This document shows positions 1 to 6,588 of a stretch of 13,580 bases of DNA, in pieces. The notes under the pieces were generated by a model that was given only the letters and a program-made list of their open reading frames with translations, was not told the origin of the DNA and made no database searches. Position 1 is the first letter of the stretch. Each line of letters begins with the position of its first letter. The position numbers and the translations under genes were made by a program. The stretch comes from an uncultured Rhodospirillales bacterium (GTDB lineage Bacteria; Pseudomonadota; Alphaproteobacteria; Acetobacterales; Acetobacteraceae), in NCBI GenBank assembly GCA_903844785.1, contig CAIMVB010000156.1, positions 1 through 13,580 on the forward strand. Direction: 5' to 3'.

Positions 1-7
1 CGTAACC

Positions 8-331
8 TCAGAAGGGCAGCTTCATACCGGGCGGCAGGTTGATGCCGGCGGTCGCCTTTTGCATCTCAGCCGCCATAGTGGATTCCACCTTTTGCTTAGC
101 ATCCGCATGGGCGGCGACCAGCAAATCTTCCAGCACTTCGCGTTCATCCGCATTCATCAGCGAAGGATCAATCGTCACGCGGCGCAAATCACCCTTGCCG
201 GTCAGGCGCACCACCACCATACCGCCGCCGGATTGGCCTTCCACTTCGGTCGCTTCCAGCTTGGCCTGCATTTCCTGCATGCGCGATTGCATTTGCTGCG
301 CCTGCTTCAACATATTGCCCAGGTTCTTCAT
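8..331 (-). CDS. ybaB: YbaB/EbfC family nucleoid-associated protein
   Basis: A 107-residue protein of the YbaB/EbfC family, small dimeric DNA-binding proteins that associate with the nucleoid. The length is the usual one. The N-terminal 30 residues are a Met/Gln-rich amphipathic helix (KQAQQMQSRMQEMQAKL), followed by the family's E-G-x-S-GGGMV-x-V-x-x-x-G turn and strand region (about residues 30-47). A second helix (about 62-88) and the short family tail ending in PPGMKLPF close the protein. The start codon lies 12 bases after the dnaX stop, so the two genes are almost certainly one transcription unit. The dnaX-ybaB-recR order is common in bacteria, and recR would be next, off the left edge. 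The cellular role of the family is still loosely defined. The family call is firm. Confidence 0.95.
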   Translation of the reverse strand: MKNLGNMLKQAQQMQSRMQEMQAKLEATEVEGQSGGGMVVVRLTGKGDLRRVTIDPSLMNADEREVLEDLLVAAHADAKQKVESTMAAEMQKATAGINLPPGMKLPF

Positions 332-343
332 GGTGTCTTTCGC

Positions 344-2260
344 CTAAAAATCATCGGGAAGGGATTCGTCATCGCCGTAAGCGGGTTCGGCATCGGGTGG
401 CGCGAAATCACGCGCATCATCATCGGCCATGGCCGCGCCGCGCGATAAGCCATAAGCATCGGCGGCGCCATCATGCACCGCTTCAATCGTGGCACCCGGA
501 AAGGCGGTTAAAATCGCCTGCACCAGGGGGTGTGCGCGGGCGGAAGCAAGCCGGTCAGCCTCAGCTTCCTTACCTTGTGCCGCGAGCGTCGGCGCACCCG
601 CTTCCTGGCTGATAATCACGGTCCAGCGCTGGCCGGTGGCTTCGGTCAATAGCGCGGTCAATTGCGCGGCCAAATCGCGTGGCGCATCCGGTTCCGGGTT
701 GATTTCAAGCCGCCCTGGCGCAATGCGGATTGGGCGCACGCCATGGCGTAACTGCGCATGCAATAGCGGCTTCACACCGGAAGCCAGCGCCACAATTTCC
801 TGCCAAGTACTGGGCTGCGCCAGCGCCGTAACCGGTGCGCTTGGCGCTGCTTCGGCGCGGATCGGCGCACCGCCAGCCACTGCGCGCAAGCCGCCGCCAC
901 CACCACCAGGCGCTGGGCGAGGCGCGGAGCCTATTTCCCCCGCTTCCGTCAGGCGTTTCACCAAATCACCCGGCGTTGGCATATCCGCCACATGGGCAAT
1001 ACGGATCAGCACCATTTCCGCGGCAGCGCGGCGATCAGCGCCTTCAAGCTGCAATTCGCCAATGCCCTTCAGCAGCATTTGCCAAGTGCGGCCCAGGACA
1101 GGAACTGAAAGCCGCTGTGCCAAAGCCGCGCCGCGCACGCGTTCGGCTTCGGGCAGGGAACCATCCTGCCGTAAGGCAGGGGCTGCGCGAAAGCGCGTCA
1201 GCAAATGGCAAAGCTCGGCCAAATCCTGCAAAATCACCAAGGGATCGGCGCCCAATTCATGCGCGCGATCCATGATGCCAAGCGCCGCGGCAATATCCCC
1301 GCCCATCAGCGCTTCCATCAAATCAATGATCATGGCGCGATCAGCCAGGCCCAGCATATCGCGCACCGCTTCGGCGCGCACGTCCGCAGCACCTGATTGG
1401 CCAATCGCCTGATCCAGCAATGAAAGCCCATCACGCACGGAACCATCGGCGGCGCGCGCAATCATCGCCAGCGCATCGGCTTCAGCCGTCACTGCTTCCT
1501 TGTCGCAAATCCGCGCGAAATGCTGTGCCAGGCTATCTTGCGGCACGCGGCGCAGCGCAAAGGTTTGGCAACGGCTGCGGATGGTGATGGGCACCTTGCG
1601 CAATTCTGTCGTCGCCAGAATGAAGGTAACGCCAGATGGCGGTTCTTCCAGCGTCTTCAGAAAAGCGTTGAAAGCGGCACCGGAAAGCATATGGCATTCA
1701 TCCAGGATGAAGACCTTCTGGCGCCCTTGGCTTGCGCGGAAGCGCAAGGCTTCGCGCAATTCCCGCACATCATCCACGCTGTTGTTGGATGCGGCGTCCA
1801 GTTCCACCACATCCGGGTGGCGGTCTGCCAGAATCGCTTTGCATTCCGGGCAAACGCCGCAAGGGTCCGCCGTGGGGCCGCCCTTGCCATCCACGCCAAT
1901 GCAATTCAGCGCGCGGGCAATAATGCGTGCCGTGGTGGTTTTGCCGACACCGCGCACCCCGGTCAGCAGAAAGGCGTGATGCACGCGCCCCTGGGCGAAT
2001 GCATGGCGCAGGGTGCGCACCAGCACGTCCTGCCCAATCAGATCATCGAAATTGGTTGGCCGATATTTGCGCGCCAATACGCGATAGCCGGGCTGATCGG
2101 CGTGCTTTGCCGCAGGTGCGGGCGCCGGCGTGGGTGGTGGCGGCGCCGGGTCCCCAAATAGGCCCGGCCCTTCCGGCGCCGGCGGTTCAGGCAAGCCTTC
2201 TTCTTCCGGCGGTGCGGCGCCAGGCGAAGCAATCGGGGAGCCGAACATATCGGAAGCCAT
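344..2260 (-). CDS. dnaX: DNA polymerase III subunit tau/gamma (clamp-loader ATPase)
   Basis: A 638-residue DnaX, the AAA+ motor subunit of the clamp loader that opens the beta clamp and, as tau, ties polymerase cores to the helicase. Visible in order: a Pro/Ala/Glu-rich N-terminal extension (about 1-57), the family start YRVLARKYRP, Walker A GVRGVGKT (101-108), a zinc module with Cys 120, 134, 137 and 140, Walker B/DExx box DECH (187-190), and the sensor stretch ILATTE with the Arg finger region IRSRC after it. A Gly/Ala-rich linker and a C-terminal tau-like domain end in an acidic tail. I chose the ATG at 2258-2260. The reading frame stays open upstream to 2422, but that part runs through the ffs RNA gene and is not coding. 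I saw no A-rich slippery heptamer, so a programmed gamma frameshift is not evident. It lies 29 bases downstream of ffs and 12 bases upstream of ybaB. Confidence 0.96.
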   Translation of the reverse strand: MASDMFGSPIASPGAAPPEEEGLPEPPAPEGPGLFGDPAPPPPTPAPAPAAKHADQPGYRVLARKYRPTNFDDLIGQDVLVRTLRHAFAQGRVHHAFLLTGVRGVGKTTTARIIARALNCIGVDGKGGPTADPCGVCPECKAILADRHPDVVELDAASNNSVDDVRELREALRFRASQGRQKVFILDECHMLSGAAFNAFLKTLEEPPSGVTFILATTELRKVPITIRSRCQTFALRRVPQDSLAQHFARICDKEAVTAEADALAMIARAADGSVRDGLSLLDQAIGQSGAADVRAEAVRDMLGLADRAMIIDLMEALMGGDIAAALGIMDRAHELGADPLVILQDLAELCHLLTRFRAAPALRQDGSLPEAERVRGAALAQRLSVPVLGRTWQMLLKGIGELQLEGADRRAAAEMVLIRIAHVADMPTPGDLVKRLTEAGEIGSAPRPAPGGGGGGLRAVAGGAPIRAEAAPSAPVTALAQPSTWQEIVALASGVKPLLHAQLRHGVRPIRIAPGRLEINPEPDAPRDLAAQLTALLTEATGQRWTVIISQEAGAPTLAAQGKEAEADRLASARAHPLVQAILTAFPGATIEAVHDGAADAYGLSRGAAMADDDARDFAPPDAEPAYGDDESLPDDF

Positions 2261-2289
2261 GGCGCGGCGTGGTCTCTCAGAACTAAGGT

Positions 2290-2385
2290 GGAAGGCCGAC
2301 AAGCGACCCGGGCAAGAACCCGTTACGGCTGCTTCCTTCCGGACCTGACCGGGTTGGCGAGGAGCCCGTCCGCCGCCGACCTTCC
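2290..2385 (-). ncRNA. ffs: Bacterial small signal recognition particle RNA (4.5S RNA)
   Basis: The minus strand carries the near-invariant SRP core GGTCAGGTCCGGAAGG, continuing as AAGCAGCC (plus-strand positions 2327-2350). This is the GGAA-tetraloop hairpin that binds the M domain of Ffh. The 5' end GGAAGG (2385-2380) pairs with the 3' end CCTTCC (2295-2290), closing a single long hairpin of about 96 nt, the normal size of the short bacterial SRP RNA. The RNA works with Ffh and FtsY to target nascent membrane proteins to the Sec translocon. It sits just upstream of dnaX on the same strand, an arrangement common in bacteria. The identity is secure. The exact ends are set by the terminal pairing and could shift by a few bases. 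Confidence 0.95.
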
Positions 2386-2391
2386 GACAGC

Positions 2392-2422
2392 ACCATATCA
2401 TGTCCCGCCCCCCCAATGCCAA
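2392..2422 (-). promoter_or_regulatory. Candidate sigma-70 promoter of ffs (and perhaps dnaX)
   Basis: On the minus strand TATGGT (2397-2392) lies 6 bases before the inferred RNA 5' end at 2385, a good position for a -10 box. TTGGCA (2422-2417) could be the -35 box, but the spacer would be 19 bases, longer than ideal. An alternative -10, TGATAT (2400-2395), gives a 16-base spacer. The -35 box lies in the loop and edge of the C-tract/G-tract inverted repeat. No transcription data are available, so this is a plausible reading only. Confidence 0.4.
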
Positions 2423-2433
2423 TGGGGGGGGGG
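2408..2433. repeat. C7/G10 inverted repeat between ffs and nudC
   Basis: Seven C residues (2408-2414), the nine-base spacer AATGCCAAT, and ten G residues (2424-2433) form a perfect seven-base-pair GC stem. The spacer is part of a tandem CCAATG-CCAATG. It sits between the divergent ffs and nudC genes and contains the putative ffs -35 box. It is not followed by a T run in either direction, so it does not look like a normal intrinsic terminator. The long G run could also vary in length through replication slippage. Confidence 0.6.
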
Positions 2434-2440
2434 CTTGTTG

Positions 2441-2460
2441 CCGCGCGGCGGGCCGCGTGG
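2441..2460 (+). other. GC hairpin in the nudC upstream region
   Basis: CCGCGCGG (2441-2448) and CCGCGTGG (2453-2460) pair over eight base pairs with one G-U and a four-base loop, CGGG. The hairpin ends 13 bases before the chosen nudC ATG at 2474, leaving room only for a weak ribosome site (AGGG at 2462-2465). If it is transcribed, this hairpin in the leader could affect nudC translation or mRNA stability. The structure is seen in the sequence. The role is inferred. Confidence 0.45.
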
Positions 2461-2473
2461 CAGGGTCTTTCCC

Positions 2474-3397
2474 ATGCTTTCGATCCCCGCCAGCCGACCC
2501 AATGCCTATACGGGCAGCCCGCTAGACCGGGCGTCCCATCGCCGCGATGACGCCGCCTTCATTGAAGCGGCGCTCGCTGATCCCAATACGGTTTTCGCCC
2601 CTGTCTGGCGCGCCCGCAGCCTGATGAAGGGCGTGGCCGAAGGTAAGCCGGAAGCCGTGCTGCTGACCGGCGATGCCGCTTCGGCGCTCCGTATGGCGGG
2701 CGGGCCCTGGGCTTGGCTGGGTGAATGGGAAGGCAGGCAGGTTTTCACGGTGGATTGCTCCACAGCGGATGACCCGATTCCCCTGCTGCCGCCCGAAATG
2801 GGCGCTTTCACGGATCTCCGCCAGGTGGCCGGGCTGCTACCGCCGGGCGAGGCGAGTGTGCTGGCCCATGCGCGCGGCCTGATGCATTGGCGCACCAAGC
2901 ACCGGTTTTGTGGGGTTTGCGGCGCGGCATGCGAACCGCGCAGCGCCGGACATGTCATGGTTTGCACCGCCTGCAATGCGCAGCATTTCCCGCGCACGGA
3001 CCCTGCCGTGATTATGCTGGTGGTGCGTGGCGATCGCTGCCTGCTGGGCCATTCGCAGCGCTTTCCGAATACCACCATGTATTCAACCTTGGCGGGTTTT
3101 GTGGAACCGGGTGAAAGCCTGGAAGAAGCCGTGCGGCGCGAAGTGGAAGAAGAAGCGGGCATCAAGGTTGGCCATGTGCGCTATCATTCATCCCAGCCCT
3201 GGCCTTTCCCTTCTTCCATCATGCTGGGCTTCCATGCCGAAGGCTTGAGCGAGGATATCACCATTGACCCGGAAGAATTGCGCGATGCGCGCTGGTTCAG
3301 CCGGGATGATTTGCGCAATCATCAGCAGCTTGGCTTTTCCCTGCCGCGCGTTGATTCCATCGCGCGCCGGTTGATTGAGGATTGGTTGGCATCATGA
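2474..3397 (+). CDS. nudC: NAD(H) pyrophosphatase / NAD-capped RNA hydrolase NudC
   Basis: A 307-residue Nudix hydrolase of the NudC type, which splits NADH to NMNH and AMP and, in characterised members, removes NAD caps from RNA. The N-terminal half is the divergent NudC-like domain. A zinc ribbon follows with Cys 146, 149, 164 and 167 in two CxxC pairs. The catalytic Nudix box spans about 208-230 (GFVEPGESLEEAVRREVEEE and AGI), with all the conserved Glu residues present. SQPWPFP at 240-246 is the signature that separates NADH pyrophosphatases from other Nudix enzymes. The ATG at 2474 gives the family's usual length and N-terminus. The frame is open further upstream but would run through the ffs region. 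The stop overlaps the start of the next gene (ATGA), implying coupled translation. Confidence 0.95.
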   Translation: MLSIPASRPNAYTGSPLDRASHRRDDAAFIEAALADPNTVFAPVWRARSLMKGVAEGKPEAVLLTGDAASALRMAGGPWAWLGEWEGRQVFTVDCSTADDPIPLLPPEMGAFTDLRQVAGLLPPGEASVLAHARGLMHWRTKHRFCGVCGAACEPRSAGHVMVCTACNAQHFPRTDPAVIMLVVRGDRCLLGHSQRFPNTTMYSTLAGFVEPGESLEEAVRREVEEEAGIKVGHVRYHSSQPWPFPSSIMLGFHAEGLSEDITIDPEELRDARWFSRDDLRNHQQLGFSLPRVDSIARRLIEDWLAS

Positions 3398-3684
3398 AGC
3401 GTGCCGCGACATTACTGGTGGTGCTGGCGGTGATGGGCTGCGCGACCCAATCACAGGAATCTATCTTCCCGCCCGATACCAGTGCCGATGCGGCGGCCTG
3501 CCGGGAAGAAGCCATGCGCGACCCCAAGCTTTCCGCCATGCGTCGAAGTGTTTATGTCGGCTTTCAGGCGCAGGAAGAACGCTTGAGCAATGAAATTATC
3601 GCGACCCAGCGCGGCACCTATTTCGATTGCATGGCGCAGCGCGGCCATGTCAGGCGCGGCGGGGTGGAACGGGTCAGGCGCTGA
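3394..3684 (+). CDS. Small putative lipoprotein, function unknown
   Basis: A 96-residue protein beginning with MKR and a hydrophobic stretch ending in a lipobox (LAVMGC, Cys16), which predicts lipid anchoring after signal peptidase II cleavage. The mature part is hydrophilic, with a conserved-looking pair of cysteines (Cys36 and Cys79) that could form a disulfide in the periplasm. It ends in a basic tail (RRGGVERVRR). It starts at ATG 3394, which overlaps the nudC stop as ATGA, so it is probably translated together with nudC. Four codons upstream there is another ATG (3382), but the later one matches the signal peptide better. I do not recognise a named family. Confidence 0.8.
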   Translation: MKRAATLLVVLAVMGCATQSQESIFPPDTSADAAACREEAMRDPKLSAMRRSVYVGFQAQEERLSNEIIATQRGTYFDCMAQRGHVRRGGVERVRR

Positions 3685-3687
3685 TTT

Positions 3688-4197
3688 TCAGTTTTCCCGC
3701 AATTGCGGATTATCAAAATCCGGCCGGCGGGCGCGGGCCAGAGCGGCACGCAAGGCATCCGCCAATTCGGCCTTTTCCGGCGCGGTCAAATGCCGGCCAA
3801 TTTCCAAAACGCGGCCCCGGCTTTTGATCAGTAATTGCCCGCCGCGCGGCGCGGCCTCATCCCATTCCACCTTGGCCCAATAGGCATCAAGCTCTCGCCG
3901 CACCACGCGCCCGCGATGATCCACATGGCGGATGGAAAGCCCGGCATCGGTCAGCAGCACCAGTTCGCTCAGCCGGCGCGATGCGCGCGCATGCCACAGT
4001 AGTAAGGCCAGCGCCGCGCCCACTTCCAGGCCAATGAAGGGCAGCACCGGCCAGGCGCCAAGCGCGAAAAATACACCGGCCGGAATCAGCGCCGCGATAA
4101 TCAGCAGCCCCGCCAGCACGCGAAAGCCCCGCGCGGAGAAGCTCTGCGGCGGGGTCGAAATCGCTTCGAAAAGAATGCCTTCATGGGGGGGTGCCAT
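3688..4197 (-). CDS. DUF2244 family membrane protein
   Basis: A 169-residue protein matching the DUF2244 pattern: a short cytoplasmic start with FEAISTPPQSFSARGF, two closely spaced hydrophobic segments (about residues 28-46 and 50-68), then a soluble domain. That domain carries the SELVLLTDAGLSIRHVDHRG strand pattern and a W-x-x-V-x-W-D-E motif. Members are uncharacterised and often lie beside respiratory or house-cleaning genes. I chose the ATG at 4197 because it yields the family-like N-terminus. An in-frame ATG at 4248 would overlap the divergent nth gene by 14 bases. It converges on the lipoprotein gene with only three bases between stops and no recognisable terminator. Confidence 0.85.
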   Translation of the reverse strand: MAPPHEGILFEAISTPPQSFSARGFRVLAGLLIIAALIPAGVFFALGAWPVLPFIGLEVGAALALLLWHARASRRLSELVLLTDAGLSIRHVDHRGRVVRRELDAYWAKVEWDEAAPRGGQLLIKSRGRVLEIGRHLTAPEKAELADALRAALARARRPDFDNPQLREN

Positions 4198-4234
4198 CGC
4201 GCCCCAGTCTAGGTCAGAATAGCGCCTGAACGCC

Positions 4235-4936
4235 ATGCCCCAAGCCAAGCCCGATCACGGTTCTGCCCGCGCCCCGCGCCGCGCCCGCCTGATGTCGAAA
4301 GACCAGGCCGAGGCTTTTGTGCGCGCCCTGGCCCAGGCTAACCCAGCGCCGGAGACCGAGCTTTTCTACACGGATCATTTCAGCCTGCTGGTGGCAGTGG
4401 TGCTTTCGGCGCAAACCACGGATGCGGCGGTGAATAAATGCACGCCCGCGCTATTCGAAGCCGCCCCCACCCCCGCCGCCATGGCGGCCCTTGGTGCGGA
4501 AGGCATTGGCCCCTTCATTCGCCGCATCGGGCTATGGCAGGCCAAGGCGCGCAATGTGGCGGCTTTGGCCGCGCAATTGGTGGAACGCCATGGCGGGCAG
4601 GTGCCGGATGATCGCGCCGCGTTGGAAGCCCTGCCCGGCGTTGGGCGGAAAACCGCCAATGTCGTGCTGAATGTGGCCTTTGGGCAGAATACCATGGCCG
4701 TGGATACGCATATTTTTCGCCTGGGGAACCGCACCGGCCTGGCGCCAGGCAAGACCACGCGGGCGGTAGAAGAAGGGCTGATGAAGCGCTGCCCGCCGGA
4801 ATTGCTGCGCGATGCGCATCACTGGCTGATCCTGCATGGGCGCTACATCTGCAAGGCGCGGGCGCCGGAATGCTGGCGCTGCCCGGCACGGGCCATGTGC
4901 AACTACCGGGATAAAGTCCTCTCACCCCCTGTTTGA
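4235..4936 (+). CDS. nth: Endonuclease III (DNA glycosylase / AP lyase)
   Basis: A 233-residue Nth, which excises oxidised pyrimidines from DNA and nicks the abasic site in base excision repair. The helix-hairpin-helix LPGVGRKTANVVLN carries the catalytic Lys139, and VDTHIF supplies the catalytic Asp157. The C-terminal [4Fe-4S] loop is complete: Cys206-X6-Cys213-X2-Cys216-X5-Cys222. The ATG at 4235 adds a basic Pro/Arg-rich leader of about 19 residues before the family core. A second ATG at 4292 (MSKDQAEAF) is a reasonable alternative, and neither has a clear ribosome site. It is divergent from DUF2244, and its stop overlaps the predicted -35 box of the MarR operon. Confidence 0.95.
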   Translation: MPQAKPDHGSARAPRRARLMSKDQAEAFVRALAQANPAPETELFYTDHFSLLVAVVLSAQTTDAAVNKCTPALFEAAPTPAAMAALGAEGIGPFIRRIGLWQAKARNVAALAAQLVERHGGQVPDDRAALEALPGVGRKTANVVLNVAFGQNTMAVDTHIFRLGNRTGLAPGKTTRAVEEGLMKRCPPELLRDAHHWLILHGRYICKARAPECWRCPARAMCNYRDKVLSPPV

Positions 4937-4960
4937 ATTCGATAGCGCGCTATCTATTTG
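4933..4960 (+). promoter_or_regulatory. Candidate promoter of the MarR-EmrAB operon
   Basis: TTGAAT (4933-4938) could be the -35 box and TATTTG (4955-4960) the -10 box, with a 16-base spacer. The spacer is almost wholly filled by the palindrome at 4941-4954. This layout would let a bound MarR dimer block RNA polymerase. The boxes are imperfect matches, so this is inferred mainly from the position of the palindrome before the repressor gene. Confidence 0.45.
4941..4954. promoter_or_regulatory. 14-base perfect palindrome, probable MarR operator
   Basis: GATAGCGCGCTATC reads identically on both strands. It lies 39 bases upstream of the MarR start codon at 4994 and between the putative -35 and -10 boxes. 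MarR-family dimers typically bind palindromes of this length at their own promoters and repress themselves and the linked efflux genes. I noticed no other copy in the window. Confidence 0.65.
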
Positions 4961-4993
4961 CATCCTAGGCATTCCGAGATTAGCCTTCCCGCC

Positions 4994-5455
4994 ATGCCTG
5001 ATGGGTCAGACCTTTCCCAATCCCGTTGGCGGCTTGGCGTCGCCATTGCGCAAATCGCGCGGCGTTGGCGCGTGCGGCTGGATCAACGCATCCTGCCCTT
5101 TGGCCTGACGGAATCTCGCTGGCTGGTGCTGCTCAGCCTGGCGCGGCGGGGTGATGGCGTGACGCAAAAGGATTTGGCCGGGCGGTTGGCGGTGGAAGGC
5201 CCCACCATGGTCCGCACGCTGGATTGGCTGGAAGCGCAGGGCTTTGTCGAACGCCGCGCGGCACCCGGTGATCGCCGCGCCAAGACCATCCACTTGACCG
5301 AAGCCGCGCGCCCCGTGCTGCAACGGATTGAAGCTGAAGCGGCGGCGGTACGCGCCGAAATCCTGGAAGGCATCCCAGAGGAAGATTTGGCCATGTGCCT
5401 GGCCGTTCTGGACCGCGTGGCCCAAGGCCTGGCGCGCACCGAAGGGGGCGGCTGA
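4994..5455 (+). CDS. MarR family transcriptional regulator
   Basis: A 153-residue winged-helix repressor. N- and C-terminal helices form the dimer interface, with the DNA-binding core between about 38 and 110. LTESRWLVLLSLA starts the fold, VTQKDLAGRLAVEGPTMVRT spans the helix-turn-helix with its recognition helix at about 68-82, and the wing carries the family signature D93-R94-R95-x-K97. MarR proteins usually bind small phenolic or acyl-CoA ligands and let go of DNA. I chose ATG 4994. A TTG at 4958 in frame would place translation inside the promoter. Its stop overlaps the emrA-like start (TGATG), and the operon context makes it the likely local repressor of the efflux pump. The ligand cannot be told from sequence. 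Confidence 0.92.
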   Translation: MPDGSDLSQSRWRLGVAIAQIARRWRVRLDQRILPFGLTESRWLVLLSLARRGDGVTQKDLAGRLAVEGPTMVRTLDWLEAQGFVERRAAPGDRRAKTIHLTEAARPVLQRIEAEAAAVRAEILEGIPEEDLAMCLAVLDRVAQGLARTEGGG

Positions 5456-6588
5456 TGGATATCGGCCCATCCAAGACATCCCCTGTTGTTGCCCGCCCCA
5501 ATAGCGCCTTGAAGCGGCTGAGGCTGGCGGCGGCTATCACGGCGGGCCTCGCGCTGCTGGCCGGGGCGGGGCAGTGGGTTTATCGGCATTTCACCCATGT
5601 GATTGTGGATGATGCGCGCATCGCCGCCGATATGATCGCGCTCGCCAGCCGCGTACCGGGTTGGGTGATGGAATTGCCGGTGATTGCCGGCGATGAACCG
5701 CGCCAGGGCGCGCTGCTGATCCGCATTGATAGCCGCGATTCGGCGCTGACCTTGCAGGAATTGGATGCGCGGCTTGCAGCGATTACCGCGCGCCGGGCAG
5801 AACTTGATGCGCGCATCACCATGGTGGATCGCCTGACCAGCAGCCAGGAGGATGCGACCCGCGCCAAGCTGGAAGCCGCCCGTGCCGCGCTTCCGGCAGC
5901 GGAGGCGGATCGGGTTTTTGCCGCCAGCGAATATGAACGCGCGAATATGCTGATTGGCACCGGCAGCGCCACGCGCCAGCGCCATGATCAAACCCGCGCT
6001 TTGCTGGAATCCGCAACGCAACGTGTGCTCGCCGTCGCCGCCGATATCCGCACCGCCGAAGCGCAACTGGCCAATGCGGGTGCGGCGCGGGAGGAGATGG
6101 GCGTGCTCCGCCATCAGCGCGCTGCCTTGGAACCACAGGAACGTGAAATCTCCGCGCAGCGCCAACGTATTGCGATTGATATTGAAGATCGCACCATCCG
6201 CATGCCCTTTGATGGCGTGGTGGACAGGGTTTTTGTGGACCCCGGCGAATATGTCACGCCTGGCCAGCGCGTGATGCTGGTGCATGACCCGCGCCGTGTG
6301 CGCGTGGAAGCCAATGTGAAGGAAACCGAGATTCGCTATTTCCGCCCTGGGCGCGAAGTGCGTGTGACGGTGGATGCTTTTCCGGGCCGTGTTTTCACTG
6401 GGCGTGTCGAACGCGTGGGCGCTGCTGCGACGAGTGAATTTGCCCTGCTGCCCAGCCCGAACCCTTCCGGCAATTTCACCAAAATCACGCAGCGTCTGCC
6501 GGTGCGCATTGCGCTGGAAGATTTGCCCACAGGCGGCGCCTTGCGCCCGGGCATGATGGTGGTGGTGGAAACCCCCGCCCGTGAGTGA
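5455..6588 (+). CDS. emrA: HlyD/EmrA family membrane fusion (periplasmic adaptor) protein
   Basis: A 377-residue adaptor that links an inner-membrane transporter to an outer-membrane channel. After a short cytoplasmic tail there is one membrane segment (about residues 23-42). The first half of the lipoyl-like domain (VDDARIAADMIALASRVPGW, about 51-70) follows. Next comes a long Ala/Arg/Glu-rich alpha-helical hairpin (about 97-220), then the second lipoyl half and beta-barrel, starting RMPFDGVVDRVFVDPGEYV. The segment LLPSPNPSGNFTKITQRLPV matches the EmrA-type signature. It starts on the MarR stop (TGATG), and its own stop lies inside the next gene, so the three genes are translationally coupled. 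The gene symbol reflects family resemblance, not proven substrate. Confidence 0.92.
   Translation: MDIGPSKTSPVVARPNSALKRLRLAAAITAGLALLAGAGQWVYRHFTHVIVDDARIAADMIALASRVPGWVMELPVIAGDEPRQGALLIRIDSRDSALTLQELDARLAAITARRAELDARITMVDRLTSSQEDATRAKLEAARAALPAAEADRVFAASEYERANMLIGTGSATRQRHDQTRALLESATQRVLAVAADIRTAEAQLANAGAAREEMGVLRHQRAALEPQEREISAQRQRIAIDIEDRTIRMPFDGVVDRVFVDPGEYVTPGQRVMLVHDPRRVRVEANVKETEIRYFRPGREVRVTVDAFPGRVFTGRVERVGAAATSEFALLPSPNPSGNFTKITQRLPVRIALEDLPTGGALRPGMMVVVETPARE

Noticed and set aside
2261..2422. Upstream extension of the dnaX frame to an ATG at 2422
   Set aside because: The extra codons run through the SRP RNA gene and its promoter. The ATG at 2260 gives a more sensible DnaX.
2288..2473. 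Upstream extension of the nudC frame to an ATG at 2288
   Set aside because: This part overlaps ffs on the opposite strand and does not look like NudC protein. The ATG at 2474 gives the usual family length.
3675..3692. Small hairpin CTGA-TTT-TCAG followed by TTTT between the convergent lipoprotein and DUF2244 genes
   Set aside because: Only four base pairs with an A/T-rich stem. Too weak to call a terminator.
4198..4248. Longer DUF2244 start at 4248
   Set aside because: It would overlap the divergent nth gene, and the internal Met gives a family-like N-terminus.
4958..4993. TTG at 4958 as the start of the MarR gene
   Set aside because: It lies within the predicted promoter, lacks a ribosome site, and adds residues not typical of the family.
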